This document shows positions 16,490 to 24,547 of a DNA stretch of 64,000 nt, piece by piece. The position numbers and the translations under genes were made by a program. The stretch is from NCBI GenBank assembly GCA_900540235.1, contig UQEY01000002.1:1-64000 (forward strand), in the 5' to 3' direction. The notes beneath the pieces are model-generated. The model was not told the DNA's origin. It searched no databases and worked only from the letters and a program-made list of their open reading frames with translations. Each line of letters begins with the position of its first letter. Position 1 is the stretch's first letter. Source of the stretch: an uncultured Eubacteriales bacterium (lineage in GTDB: Bacteria; Bacillota; Clostridia; Oscillospirales; Acutalibacteraceae).

Positions 16490-17220
16490 AAAAATTAGCT
16501 ATCACAATTCAATATGACGGCTCAAACTATCACGGCTGGCAGGTTCAAAATAACGCCGTTACCGTTGAGCAAACTTTTCAGGACGCTGTTGAAAAAGTGT
16601 TTTTGAAAAGGCTTGATGTTAAAGGTTGCAGCAGGACTGATTCATTTGTCCACGCAAATATGTATGTTTTAACGCTTGAAACGGATATGAACATTTCAAA
16701 CGAGGGCGTTATTATGGCGCTCAATTCAAAACTGCCAAACGATATTGCCGTTATTGACTGCAAGGAGTGCGAAAATGATTTTCACCCTCGCTATTCCTGC
16801 AAGTCAAAAGAATACATTTATAAAATTTATAACGGTAAAAGACCTAATGCTTTTTTGCCTAAATATGCTTTTTATTATAGGAGAAATATCGACGCCGATT
16901 ATCTTAACAGGGAAGCGCAGGCTTTTGTAGGCACTTTTGATTATTCCGCCTTTTGCTCTGCTAAAAGCGATGTTGAAGATACGGTAAGAAGCGTAAAATC
17001 GTTTTCTGTTTGGCGGCAGGGCGATATGGTCTATTTTAAGGTTGAGGCTGACGGCTTTCTTTATAATATGGTAAGAATAATGGTCGGCACTCTGCTTTTT
17101 GTGTCTGAGGGTAAAATTAAAGAGGGTGAACTTTCCTCCGTCATTTTGTCAAAAGAGCGTAAGCGTGCAGGCAAAACAGCTCCCCCTCAAGGACTTTATT
17201 TAAACAAAATCAACTATTAG
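16486..17220 (+). CDS. truA: tRNA pseudouridine(38-40) synthase TruA
   Basis: 244 residues. TruA isomerises uridines in the anticodon stem-loop of tRNAs. The N-terminus ITIQYDGSNYHGWQVQ is canonical. The catalytic motif reads GCSRTDSFVHA, with the nucleophile Asp52 kept; most family members have RTDAGVHA, so the Ser-Phe pair is a local variation. The C-terminal half has FLYNMVRIMVGTLLFVSEGK. It is the last gene of the ECF cluster in the standard order and overlaps ecfT by 4 bases. Confidence 0.92.
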   Translation: MKKLAITIQYDGSNYHGWQVQNNAVTVEQTFQDAVEKVFLKRLDVKGCSRTDSFVHANMYVLTLETDMNISNEGVIMALNSKLPNDIAVIDCKECENDFHPRYSCKSKEYIYKIYNGKRPNAFLPKYAFYYRRNIDADYLNREAQAFVGTFDYSAFCSAKSDVEDTVRSVKSFSVWRQGDMVYFKVEADGFLYNMVRIMVGTLLFVSEGKIKEGELSSVILSKERKRAGKTAPPQGLYLNKINY

Positions 17221-17234
17221 GGCAGGTGAGAAGT

Positions 17235-18422
17235 GTGGCAAATTATCAGCGTGAAATGAAAAGAGCTGAAAACAAAGCGAAAAAAGACAGGAAAAATAAA
17301 CGAATTATTTGGACTGTTATTATTTTGGCTTTAATAGTTATAGCCGCAATGAAACTCAGCGAAATTAATATTAATACAGTTAAGCAGCGATTGACTGATT
17401 CCGATAACAAGATTTCTTTATCTCAAAATATAACCAAATCTAATTTCCCTTACAGTATCGATTCATCTCAGGGTGTAACCGTTAAAAATATTAATAACAA
17501 ACTTGCTGTTTTAACACCGACAAGTTACACTGTTATCGATACAAAACTCGGTACTTCAAATTATTCGTTTGACCACGGCTATTCAAATGCGATTATGCGT
17601 TCTTCTGGTATATATTCGCTTATTTTTGACCAGGGTAACAAAACATTGCGCCTTGACAATACGAGTGAGAATGTGTATGAAAAAACGCTTGAAGGTGATA
17701 TCCTTTGTGCCGATGTTGCTAAAAACGGAAATGTTGCAGTTGCAAGCGTTTCGGGTGATAAGCTTTGCAATGTTACAATTTATAATAAGGCTATGAAGTC
17801 GAAACTCAGTTTTGATATAGACTATGGCTATGTTACAAATATTGCGATTAACAACAGCGGCAGTAAAATTTCTTTTGTTGCGGTAAACAGCAAAAATGCT
17901 CAGCTTAAATCTAAGCTTTACACTATGAATATCGGCACAACTGAGCCGAAAGCCCAAATAGAGTTGCCCGCTTGCAATGTGCTTGAACTTAAATATAATT
18001 CAAGCAATCTTTATGTTATCGGCGACAATTATATAGGTGTTGTTTCAAACCAAAAGAAGCTTAAAGATGTTTTTGAATGTGGCAAAATCAATACTGTTTG
18101 CTATAATTTTACACCTAGTAACGAACTTATTTTGGCTTATAACGATTACAGTAATTCAACCGATAACAAACTTGTGCGAGTAAGAGGTGGGGGCAGTGCA
18201 AGAACAAGTGCCGACCTTACGGGCAACATTAAATATATTACTGCTTCTTCAAGTACAGTAAGCGTGCTTAGTGACAGTAATATTACTTCTTACAGGCTCG
18301 GCAATTTGAAAGAAAAGAAAAAAATCACCGTTGATGACAGTGTGAAATCAATTTGTCAAATGGGTTCAACTGTCTTTGTCCATAAGCAGTCTGTTATTGA
18401 TAAAAGCGAGAGTGAAAAGTAA
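17235..18422 (+). CDS. membrane-anchored DUF5711-like protein
   Basis: About 395 residues. A Lys/Arg-rich N-terminal stretch (residues 1-22) leads into one transmembrane helix (about residues 26-41, rich in Ile, Val, Ala and Leu). The rest is extracytoplasmic and made of repeated short strands with alternating hydrophobic and polar residues, which looks like a beta-propeller. This resembles the DUF5711 family; its function is unknown to me. I choose the GTG at 17235 because AGGTGAG stands 5 bases before it; the GTG at 17226 lies inside that ribosome site. It follows truA by 14 bases, and cvpA starts within its stop codon. Confidence 0.7.
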   Translation: MANYQREMKRAENKAKKDRKNKRIIWTVIILALIVIAAMKLSEININTVKQRLTDSDNKISLSQNITKSNFPYSIDSSQGVTVKNINNKLAVLTPTSYTVIDTKLGTSNYSFDHGYSNAIMRSSGIYSLIFDQGNKTLRLDNTSENVYEKTLEGDILCADVAKNGNVAVASVSGDKLCNVTIYNKAMKSKLSFDIDYGYVTNIAINNSGSKISFVAVNSKNAQLKSKLYTMNIGTTEPKAQIELPACNVLELKYNSSNLYVIGDNYIGVVSNQKKLKDVFECGKINTVCYNFTPSNELILAYNDYSNSTDNKLVRVRGGGSARTSADLTGNIKYITASSSTVSVLSDSNITSYRLGNLKEKKKITVDDSVKSICQMGSTVFVHKQSVIDKSESEK

Positions 18423-19087
18423 TGAACTATATTGATTTATTTCTCGTAGTTTTAATTGTTGTTTATACTTATGTCGGCGTTCGCCGTGGCTTTCTTATTT
18501 CGCTTGTCGGTATGCTTCGCTTTGTTGTGGCAATTCCTTTGTCTGCGTTTGTCGGAAATACTTATACCGAACCGATTTATAAAAACTATGTTCGTTCATA
18601 TGTGCTTAAATATGTAAGCGAAAAACTTTCGTCGTCGGCTCAAATTACAGATTTTACAGACGGCTTAAAATCGCTTTCAAATGCATTTTCATTCGTGTTT
18701 AAGGATAAATCTGCTCTCGCTTCGATTAACGCAATTACACCTGACACGGCTTCTGCATATGTAACCGATAATATTCTTTGTCCTATTGTTCAAGAAATTA
18801 TTAAAATACTTTTAATTGTATTGACTTTTTTACTTTTTTATGTAATAACTGGTATTATAATGTCTTTGGCAAAGAAGATAAGGCAAAAGAAAAATTTGCC
18901 GCTTCACAAAACAAACAGCTTTTTCGGCGGCGTTTTCGGTCTTGTAAAATCATTGGCACTTGTGCTTGTTTTGGCTTCGGTTTATGATTTTATAATGCCG
19001 CTTGTTACTGCCGACAATTCGTTTTTGACACAGCTTAAAAGCAGTGTGATAATAAACTATATTAACCAAATTAACCCTTTGATTTGA
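18422..19087 (+). CDS. CvpA-family membrane protein
   Basis: 221 residues with about four hydrophobic helices: residues 5-22, 28-48, 120-145 and 175-195. The start MNYIDLFLVVLIVVYTYVGVRRGF is characteristic of the CvpA family, which was named for colicin V production but acts more generally in membrane or envelope homeostasis. The middle part is a periplasmic/extracellular loop with Ser/Asp-rich sequence. The start overlaps the preceding stop (TAATG). The precise role in this organism cannot be inferred. Confidence 0.75.
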   Translation: MNYIDLFLVVLIVVYTYVGVRRGFLISLVGMLRFVVAIPLSAFVGNTYTEPIYKNYVRSYVLKYVSEKLSSSAQITDFTDGLKSLSNAFSFVFKDKSALASINAITPDTASAYVTDNILCPIVQEIIKILLIVLTFLLFYVITGIIMSLAKKIRQKKNLPLHKTNSFFGGVFGLVKSLALVLVLASVYDFIMPLVTADNSFLTQLKSSVIINYINQINPLI

Positions 19088-19096
19088 GGAGGAATT

Positions 19097-19729
19097 ATGA
19101 GTAAATTTAACGATAATGTTAAGGACCTTTTTGAAAATTGGAACACTATTCCTAACTGGATGTGCTTTCTTCGTATAGCGCTTATCCCTGTTTTTACGGT
19201 GCTCTTTATTAAAGACTGTTACATAGCTGCTTTCATTACTATGATTGTAGCGGCTCTTACCGATGTGTTCGACGGTAAAATTGCAAGAAAATTTAATATG
19301 GTTTCAAATCTCGGCAAAATTCTTGACCCTATTGCGGATAAACTGTCACAGGTAGCTATTGTTATCATTTTGCTTGTTAAGTTTTGGGACGGTCCGCTTA
19401 AATATGTATTATTCTTATTTATTATTAAGGAACTTTTAATGGTAATCGGCGGTGCAATTCTTATGGCAAAGGGTATGCGCCCTGTTGCCGCAGAGGTTTG
19501 GGGCAAGCTTGCAACTGTTGTATTTTATACTTTTATGATTACAATTATTGCAATCGGTCCAAACGGCGCACTTCTTTCAATCGATTTATTTAAAGGATTG
19601 GAACTTAATAACACCGTAATTATGATTATGGTTATTATTTCAGCCATTCTTGCTTTTGCGTCACTCTTTGGTTACGCACCCGGCTTTATTCGTCAGCTTA
19701 AAGAAAATAAAGAAAAAAATAACAAATAA
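19097..19729 (+). CDS. pgsA: CDP-diacylglycerol-glycerol-3-phosphate 3-phosphatidyltransferase
   Basis: 210 residues, multi-pass membrane enzyme that makes phosphatidylglycerophosphate, the precursor of phosphatidylglycerol. The CDP-alcohol phosphotransferase signature D-x2-DG-x2-AR-x8-G-x3-D-x3-D is complete at residues 56-81 (DVFDG...AR...G...D...D). The N-terminal NWNTIPNWMCFLRI is also typical. AGGAGG precedes the ATG, 9 bases after cvpA. The ClpE-like gene follows 27 bases later and may be read from the same transcript. Confidence 0.92.
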   Translation: MSKFNDNVKDLFENWNTIPNWMCFLRIALIPVFTVLFIKDCYIAAFITMIVAALTDVFDGKIARKFNMVSNLGKILDPIADKLSQVAIVIILLVKFWDGPLKYVLFLFIIKELLMVIGGAILMAKGMRPVAAEVWGKLATVVFYTFMITIIAIGPNGALLSIDLFKGLELNNTVIMIMVIISAILAFASLFGYAPGFIRQLKENKEKNNK

Positions 19730-19756
19730 GCCGGAAGTAGTTTACGAGGTGATTTA

Positions 19757-22093
19757 ATGAAACAACAAATGTGCTCACGCTGCGGTCAAAGACCTGCGGT
19801 TGTGTTTATTCAAAAAATGGAAAATGATAAGGTTACGCCGGAGGGGCTTTGCATCAAATGTGCGAGGGAACTCAATATCGGCTCAATTAATCAAATGATT
19901 GATAAGCTCGGCATTTCCGATGAGGAAATTGAAGCCGCAAGCGAGCAGATGGCTAATCTTATGGAAAATATGGGAGATTTTGACCTCGATAATTTAAGCG
20001 AGATGTTTAACCCTGAAAATTTTGACGGCGCTCAAACTATGCCTTTTTCCGATTTAATTAACGGCGCTCTTTCAACCAATGATAACGACGGTGAAGAAGT
20101 TGAACTAAATAATGCTTCTTCCGGTGACAATCAGGGCAAAAAGCGTAAAAAGGGCAAAAGGGGAAGCAAGGACGATTCAAGAAAGTTTCTTAATACTTAT
20201 TGCACCAACCTTACCGACCGTGCAAAGCAGGGCAAAATCGACAATATCATCGGCAGGGAAAATGAGATTTTTCGTGCTGTTCAAATTCTTTGCAGAAGAA
20301 CTAAAAATAACCCGTGCCTTATCGGTGAACCCGGCGTAGGTAAAACTGCTATCGCAGAAGGTCTTGCAATCAAAATTGCAAAGGGCGAAGTTCCTGCCCG
20401 TTTGGCTGATAAGGAAATTTATCTTCTCGATCTTACCGCTCTTGTTGCCGGCACTCAGTTCAGAGGTCAGTTTGAGGGCAGAATTAAAGGTCTTGTTGAC
20501 GAAGTTAAGCACGAGGGCAATATTATCCTCTTTATTGACGAGGTTCATAACCTTGTCGGCACCGGTGATTCCGAGGGCACTATGAATGCCGCAAACATTC
20601 TTAAACCTGCTCTTTCTCGTGGCGAAATTCAGGTTATAGGCGCTACAACTTTTAATGAATACAGAAAGTATATAGAAAAAGACGCTGCTTTGGAGCGCAG
20701 ATTCCAGCCTATCAAGGTTGAAGAACCGTCCATCGATGACGCTTATAAAATGCTTGTCGGTATCAAGAGTTATTATGAAGATTATCATAAGGTGCAAATC
20801 TCCGATTCTCTTGTTTATAAAGCAGTAACTATGTCTGAAAGATATGTAACCGACAGGTATCTTCCTGACAAGGCAATAGATTTGCTTGATGAAAGCTGTA
20901 CGAGCGCAAATTTGCGTAACCCTGCTATCAGTCAATATCAAATGGCGCTTGAACGCAAAAAGCTGTTAGAGGAGAATATAGAAAATCTTTCCAACCCTGA
21001 GGACGGCGCTGAAATCGATTATGAACTTGTCACAAAGCTCAAGAGCGAAGTTTTGCAGCTCAATGATAAATTAGCCGAACTTAAAGATAAAGCCTCCGAT
21101 AATCAGGTTTTAGAGGCTGATTTGGCAAAGGTAATCTCTCTTTGGACGGGTATCCCTGCAACCAAGATTGAACAAAATGATGTTAAAAAGCTTGCAAACC
21201 TTGAAAATGAACTTAAAGAACATATTATCGGTCAGGATACTGCTATTGAAAAGGTAGCTAATGCAGTTCGCCGTGGTCGTGTTAATATCAGCCCTAAGAA
21301 AAGACCACAGTCATTTATATTTGTCGGTCCTACAGGCGTTGGTAAAACGGAGCTTGTTAAGCGCCTTGCAGACAGTCTTTTTGACAGCCCCGACAATCTT
21401 ATCCGCCTTGATATGAGCGAATTTATGGAAAAATTCAGCGTTTCAAGAATTATCGGTTCTCCTCCGGGTTATGTCGGCTATGACGATGCCGGTCAGCTTA
21501 CCGAAAAAGTTAGGCGCAAACCTTACAGTGTTATCCTTTTTGACGAGATTGAAAAGGCGCATAAGGATGTGCTCAATATTCTTCTTCAAATTCTTGACGA
21601 GGGCAGAATAACCGATGCCCAGGGCAGAAGTGTTAATTTTGAAAATACTATCATTATTATGACTTCTAATGCAGGTTCAACCGACTCTGCTTCTCTCGGC
21701 TTTAATAAGTCTGCTAACGATATCAATGCCGAAGTTACTATGAAAGCGCTTGAGCGTTTCCTGCGTCCTGAATTTCTCGGCAGGGTAGACGAAGTTGTTA
21801 TCTTCAATCAGCTTACCCACGATAATTTTGAAAAGATTGCTAAACTTATGCTTGACGAACTTGTTGAAAGCTTGAAGGATAAGGCTATAACAATGACTTA
21901 TGATGACAGCGTTCCTGTTTACCTTGCAAAAAAAGCATACGGTTCAAAGAAGAATGCGAGGGGTCTTCGTGATGTCGTTAGGCGTGATGTTGAAGAAAAA
22001 CTTGCAAACGCTATTGTTTTCAATCAGGATACTGAGATAAAATCACTTGCTTTATCTGCAAATGAAGAAAAAATCGAAATAAAAATAAATTAA
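19757..22093 (+). CDS. clpE: ClpE-like AAA+ unfoldase with N-terminal zinc finger
   Basis: 778 residues. The N-terminus carries C6xxC9 and C32xxC35, a four-cysteine zinc finger as in ClpE and McsA, in place of the double Clp-N repeats of ClpC. Two AAA+ modules follow: Walker A GEPGVGKTA near residue 190 and GPTGVGKTE near residue 524, with a coiled UVR/M-like insert between (about residues 395-460). GYVGYDDAGQ is the pore-loop region of the second module. A ClpP-docking loop was not identified with certainty. It probably unfolds proteins for ClpP under stress. Upstream there is no CtsR box, unlike the ctsR operon at 58.5 kb; it sits 27 bases after pgsA. Other names for such genes exist, so the symbol is moderately sure. 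Confidence 0.85.
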   Translation: MKQQMCSRCGQRPAVVFIQKMENDKVTPEGLCIKCARELNIGSINQMIDKLGISDEEIEAASEQMANLMENMGDFDLDNLSEMFNPENFDGAQTMPFSDLINGALSTNDNDGEEVELNNASSGDNQGKKRKKGKRGSKDDSRKFLNTYCTNLTDRAKQGKIDNIIGRENEIFRAVQILCRRTKNNPCLIGEPGVGKTAIAEGLAIKIAKGEVPARLADKEIYLLDLTALVAGTQFRGQFEGRIKGLVDEVKHEGNIILFIDEVHNLVGTGDSEGTMNAANILKPALSRGEIQVIGATTFNEYRKYIEKDAALERRFQPIKVEEPSIDDAYKMLVGIKSYYEDYHKVQISDSLVYKAVTMSERYVTDRYLPDKAIDLLDESCTSANLRNPAISQYQMALERKKLLEENIENLSNPEDGAEIDYELVTKLKSEVLQLNDKLAELKDKASDNQVLEADLAKVISLWTGIPATKIEQNDVKKLANLENELKEHIIGQDTAIEKVANAVRRGRVNISPKKRPQSFIFVGPTGVGKTELVKRLADSLFDSPDNLIRLDMSEFMEKFSVSRIIGSPPGYVGYDDAGQLTEKVRRKPYSVILFDEIEKAHKDVLNILLQILDEGRITDAQGRSVNFENTIIIMTSNAGSTDSASLGFNKSANDINAEVTMKALERFLRPEFLGRVDEVVIFNQLTHDNFEKIAKLMLDELVESLKDKAITMTYDDSVPVYLAKKAYGSKKNARGLRDVVRRDVEEKLANAIVFNQDTEIKSLALSANEEKIEIKIN

Positions 22094-22107
22094 TTTTAAA
22101 AAAAGGC

Positions 22108-22136
22108 TTGACAGTTGCACGCTCTTTATGTATAAT
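22108..22136 (+). promoter_or_regulatory. consensus sigma-A promoter of the tRNA cluster
   Basis: A perfect TTGACA (22108-22113), 17-base spacer and perfect TATAAT (22131-22136). The first tRNA begins 25 bases downstream. Such a full consensus is expected for a stable-RNA operon. Confidence 0.9.
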
Positions 22137-22160
22137 AATGAGCGTTGCAACGCACAGCGT

Positions 22161-22234
22161 GCGGGTGTAGTTCAATGGTAGAATCCCAGCCTTCCAAGCT
22201 GGTCGTGTGAGTTCGATTCTCATCACCCGCTCCA
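22161..22234 (+). tRNA. tRNA-Gly (anticodon TCC)
   Basis: 74 bases with encoded CCA. Acceptor GCGGGTG/CACCCGC with discriminator T; anticodon stem-loop CCAGC-CTTCCAA-GCTGG gives TCC; T-loop TTCGATT. First of five tRNAs in one operon. Confidence 0.95.
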
Positions 22235-22243
22235 TTGATGTTT

Positions 22244-22320
22244 GCGCTGATAGCTCAGCTGGATAGAGCAACTGCCTTCTAAGCAGTAGGTCGGGGGTTC
22301 GAGTCCCTCTCAGCGCGCCA
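22244..22320 (+). tRNA. tRNA-Arg (anticodon TCT)
   Basis: 77 bases with encoded CCA. Acceptor GCGCTGA/TCAGCGC; anticodon stem-loop ACTGC-CTTCTAA-GCAGT gives TCT; T-loop TTCGAGT. Confidence 0.95.
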
Positions 22321-22360
22321 AAAATTATCGTAACAGTACGCAAGTGCTTTTACATATATG

Positions 22361-22437
22361 GTGGGATTAGTTCAGTTGGTTAGAGCGCCAGTTTGTGGCA
22401 CTGGAGGTCATCGGTTCGAATCCGATATCCCACCCCA
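22361..22437 (+). tRNA. tRNA-His (anticodon GTG)
   Basis: 77 bases with encoded CCA, acceptor GTGGGAT/ATCCCAC and discriminator C. The base before it (22360) is G and can pair with that C, so the histidine identity element G-1 is genome-encoded. Anticodon stem-loop CCAGT-TTGTGGC-ACTGG gives GTG. Confidence 0.95.
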
Positions 22438-22459
22438 CTTTTAATAATTATCCCAATAT

Positions 22460-22534
22460 TGGGGTGTAGCCAAGCGGTAAGGCAACGGACTTTGACTCCG
22501 TCATGCGTGGGTTCGAATCCCGCCTCCCCAGCCA
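22460..22534 (+). tRNA. tRNA-Gln (anticodon TTG)
   Basis: 75 bases with encoded CCA. Anticodon stem-loop ACGGA-CTTTGAC-TCCGT gives TTG; discriminator G. The acceptor stem TGGGGTG/CTCCCCA has a T-T mismatch at pair 6-67, otherwise paired; the first U-A pair is the usual weak pair of tRNA-Gln. Confidence 0.93.
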
Positions 22535-22557
22535 ACACCCTAAAATAGGGTGCATCC

Positions 22558-22633
22558 GGTTCATTAGCTCAGATGGCAGAGCACTTGACTTTTAATCAAG
22601 GTGTCCGGGGTTCGATTCCCCGATGAGCCACCA
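22558..22633 (+). tRNA. tRNA-Lys (anticodon TTT)
   Basis: 76 bases with encoded CCA. Acceptor GGTTCAT/ATGAGCC (one G-T pair), discriminator A; anticodon stem-loop CTTGA-CTTTTAA-TCAAG gives TTT. Last tRNA of the cluster, 7 bases before the terminator stem. Confidence 0.95.
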
Positions 22634-22640
22634 AGTAAAA

Positions 22641-22671
22641 AACCTCAAAGCTTAGTGCTTTGAGGTTTTTT
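22641..22671 (+). terminator. rho-independent terminator of the tRNA cluster
   Basis: An 11-bp stem AACCTCAAAGC / GCTTTGAGGTT with a 5-base loop, followed by T4, and A-rich on the 5' side, so it may also work in the other direction. Confidence 0.9.
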
Positions 22672-22759
22672 CATATCTTTTAATATTTATTTCTTGCATA
22701 CTATATATTATATATATTAGTATATTAGTATTATTTATAGTATTATTGGGTCAAAAAAA

Positions 22760-22829
22760 TTGATAGGGGGCGCTAAAGAATTTTGATAGGGGCGCACAAA
22801 TATTTTTACCACCCCGATAAAAATATTTG
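22760..22829. repeat. direct repeats plus inverted repeat upstream of small membrane protein
   Basis: TTGATAGGGGGCGC (22760-22773) is repeated as TTGATAGGGGCGC (22783-22795), one base shorter, with start points 23 bases apart. Next comes a perfect 12-bp inverted repeat CAAATATTTTTA (22797-22808) / TAAAAATATTTG (22818-22829) with a 9-base C-rich loop. The promoter of the next gene starts 22 bases later. The AT-rich 22680-22755 stretch contains only TATTAGTA-type simple repeats. Regulatory sites or a small relic are both possible. Confidence 0.45.
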
Positions 22830-22851
22830 ACTACCTAAAATTATACAAATA

Positions 22852-22880
22852 TTGACATATGTAATATTTCCTGCTATTCT
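22852..22880 (+). promoter_or_regulatory. sigma-A promoter of small membrane protein
   Basis: TTGACA (22852-22857), a 17-base spacer and TATTCT (22875-22880), 34 bases before the TTG start. This placement rules out the longer open frame that starts at 22852. Confidence 0.6.
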
Positions 22881-22914
22881 TAGTATACTAAGAAAAAAAC
22901 GAGAGGAAAATGCT

Positions 22915-23223
22915 TTGAAAAAGTTATTTGAAAAGCTGAAAAATAAATTCATAAACTTTTGCAAATGGGTGTGGAGTGAGTGCAAAGATTGGCGAACACT
23001 TCTGCTTTTCGGCATAGTTGTCGTGCTGATGTATACTCCCGTTTGGCTTGGATATATTCTTTATTTTGTGTTTAAGTCTAAATGGGCAATGGGTATTGCA
23101 AGCGCATATCTTGTTTTTTGGGCAGGTCCGTTCACCCCTTATTTTCCTCTTTGCGTTGCAATAACTTTCGGTATTAAGAAAATTATTGAAAAAATTAAAA
23201 GCACAAAGAACACAGATATTTAA
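22915..23223 (+). CDS. small uncharacterised membrane protein
   Basis: About 102 residues, starting at TTG with GAGAGGAAAA 5-10 bases upstream. The first ~25 residues are Lys- and aromatic-rich (KKLFEKLKNKFINFCKWVW) and look like an amphipathic helix. Two hydrophobic helices follow (about residues 31-53 and 58-83), and the C-terminus is again Lys-rich, so both ends are probably cytosolic. I recognise no family. It is a single gene with its own promoter and a probable terminator (23251-23281), preceded by a repeat-rich stretch. Confidence 0.65.
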   Translation: MKKLFEKLKNKFINFCKWVWSECKDWRTLLLFGIVVVLMYTPVWLGYILYFVFKSKWAMGIASAYLVFWAGPFTPYFPLCVAITFGIKKIIEKIKSTKNTDI

Positions 23224-23250
23224 AATAATGATGAAAACAGTTAAGCAGTA

Positions 23251-23281
23251 AGCAGTCTTTTAAAGGCTGTTTTTCTTTTTT
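23251..23281 (+). terminator. terminator after small membrane protein
   Basis: AGCAGTCTTT and AAAGGCTGTT form a stem with two G-T pairs, followed by a T-rich tail (TTTCTTTTTT). Confidence 0.6.
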
Positions 23282-23356
23282 GTTAACAAAATATGATAGA
23301 AACCACTTGACAGCCGTGCTAAAATAATTGTTGTAAAAATAAAGGAGATGCTAAAA

Positions 23357-24493
23357 ATGGTAAATAAAAATCAGCAAATTCCTGTTACTCTTTTAACAGG
23401 TTACCTCGGCGCCGGTAAAACGACACTTTTAAATCATGTTCTTGCAAATCAAGAGGGTTATAAAGTTGCCGTTATCGTTAATGATATCGGTGAGGTTAAT
23501 ATTGATGCTTCATTAATCGCAAAGGGCGGTAATGTTACACAGAAGGATGAAAACCTTGTACCGCTTTCAAACGGCTGTATTTGCTGCACTCTTAAAGTTG
23601 ACCTTATGAAGCAAATTATTCAGCTTGCAACAAGCGGAAGATTTGACTATATTCTTATCGAAGCAAGCGGTATTTGCGAGCCGGGACCTATTGCCGGTTC
23701 AATTTGTATGCTCGACGGCACAGATTCGAGAAGTGAGCTTCCTGCAGTTTGCTACCTTGATAATATAGTAACTGTCGTTGACTCACTCAGAATGGTTGAT
23801 GAATTCCTTTCAGGCGACGCTTTGCTTAAAGAGGATAAGGACGAGGACGATATTGAAAATCTTCTTGTTGAGCAAATCGAGTATTGCACGACTATCGTTC
23901 TTAATAAAGTTGACCAAATCAGTGACGAAGATAAAGCAAAGGTTCTTAAAGTTATTAAGACTTTACAGCCTGAAGCTAAGATTATAGAGGCTACTTACGG
24001 CGATGTTGCCGTTTCCGATATTCTTTCAACAAATTCCTTTGATTATGAAAAAATCTTGAATTCACCGGGTTGGCTCAAAGCTATGGAAGGCGAGGAAGAA
24101 GATGAAGATGAGGGCGAAAGCGAAGAGTACGGTATCGGCACTTTCGTTTATGAATCGTTGCCGCCTCTTGACCAAAAAAAGTTTGAAAACTTTGTTTTTG
24201 CTCATTATCCAAAGGAAGTTATCAGAGCAAAAGGTCTTTTTTGGATAGAGAATGACCCTCAAACCGCTTACATTTTTGAGCAGAGCGGTAAGCAGAAAAC
24301 CGCAACGGACGACGGAAAGTGGATAGCTTGTATGCCAAAGCATCAGCAGGAACAGATTCTTGCTATGAACCCTGATATTGCCGCCGCTTGGGATGAAAAA
24401 TACGGTGACAGAGTTAACAAGATTGTATTTATCGGTCAAAATATGGATAAAGAAGCTATCACAAAAGCTCTTGATGCCTGCAAAGCCGAATAA
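23357..24493 (+). CDS. CobW/P47K-family GTP-binding protein (COG0523)
   Basis: 378 residues. P-loop GYLGAGKT at residues 15-22, the CxCC metal motif at residues 74-77 (CICC), Walker B-like ILIEASGICEPGPI near residue 96, and the guanine-specificity motif NKVD near residue 181. A very acidic stretch (about residues 235-252) precedes the C-terminal CobW_C-like domain. The family contains metallochaperones for zinc, cobalt or other metals; which one applies here cannot be read. I start at 23357, 9 bases after AAAGGAG; the ATG at 23348 is adjacent to it. TTGACA at 23307 may mark a promoter, but no clear -10 goes with it. No Zur site was recognised. Confidence 0.85.
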   Translation: MVNKNQQIPVTLLTGYLGAGKTTLLNHVLANQEGYKVAVIVNDIGEVNIDASLIAKGGNVTQKDENLVPLSNGCICCTLKVDLMKQIIQLATSGRFDYILIEASGICEPGPIAGSICMLDGTDSRSELPAVCYLDNIVTVVDSLRMVDEFLSGDALLKEDKDEDDIENLLVEQIEYCTTIVLNKVDQISDEDKAKVLKVIKTLQPEAKIIEATYGDVAVSDILSTNSFDYEKILNSPGWLKAMEGEEEDEDEGESEEYGIGTFVYESLPPLDQKKFENFVFAHYPKEVIRAKGLFWIENDPQTAYIFEQSGKQKTATDDGKWIACMPKHQQEQILAMNPDIAAAWDEKYGDRVNKIVFIGQNMDKEAITKALDACKAE

Positions 24494-24515
24494 CTAAAGT
24501 TAATAAGCATAAAAG

Positions 24516-24547
24516 AAAACCGAGGTTCAAATTGAATCTCGGTTTTT
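24516..24547. terminator. bidirectional terminator between cobW-like gene and tRNA-Ser
   Basis: AAAACCGAG (24516-24524) pairs with CTCGGTTTT (24538-24546), with T6 on the plus strand and a T-rich tail on the minus strand. It serves the two convergent units. Confidence 0.8.

Noticed and set aside
20177..20941. 254-codon open frame antisense to the ClpE-like gene
   Set aside because: Lies fully within a strongly conserved AAA+ coding region on the other strand; no start signal.
22020..22343. 107-codon minus-strand frame across tRNA-Gly and tRNA-Arg
   Set aside because: Translation of tRNA antisense; the tRNA structures are unambiguous.
22161..22633. Integration site of a mobile element at the tRNA cluster
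   Set aside because: No integrase gene and no duplicated tRNA 3' end follows; the next genes look chromosomal.
22680..22760. CRISPR-like repetition in TATTAGTA tracts
   Set aside because: Simple AT-rich tandem-like sequence; no regular repeat-spacer pattern and no cas genes.
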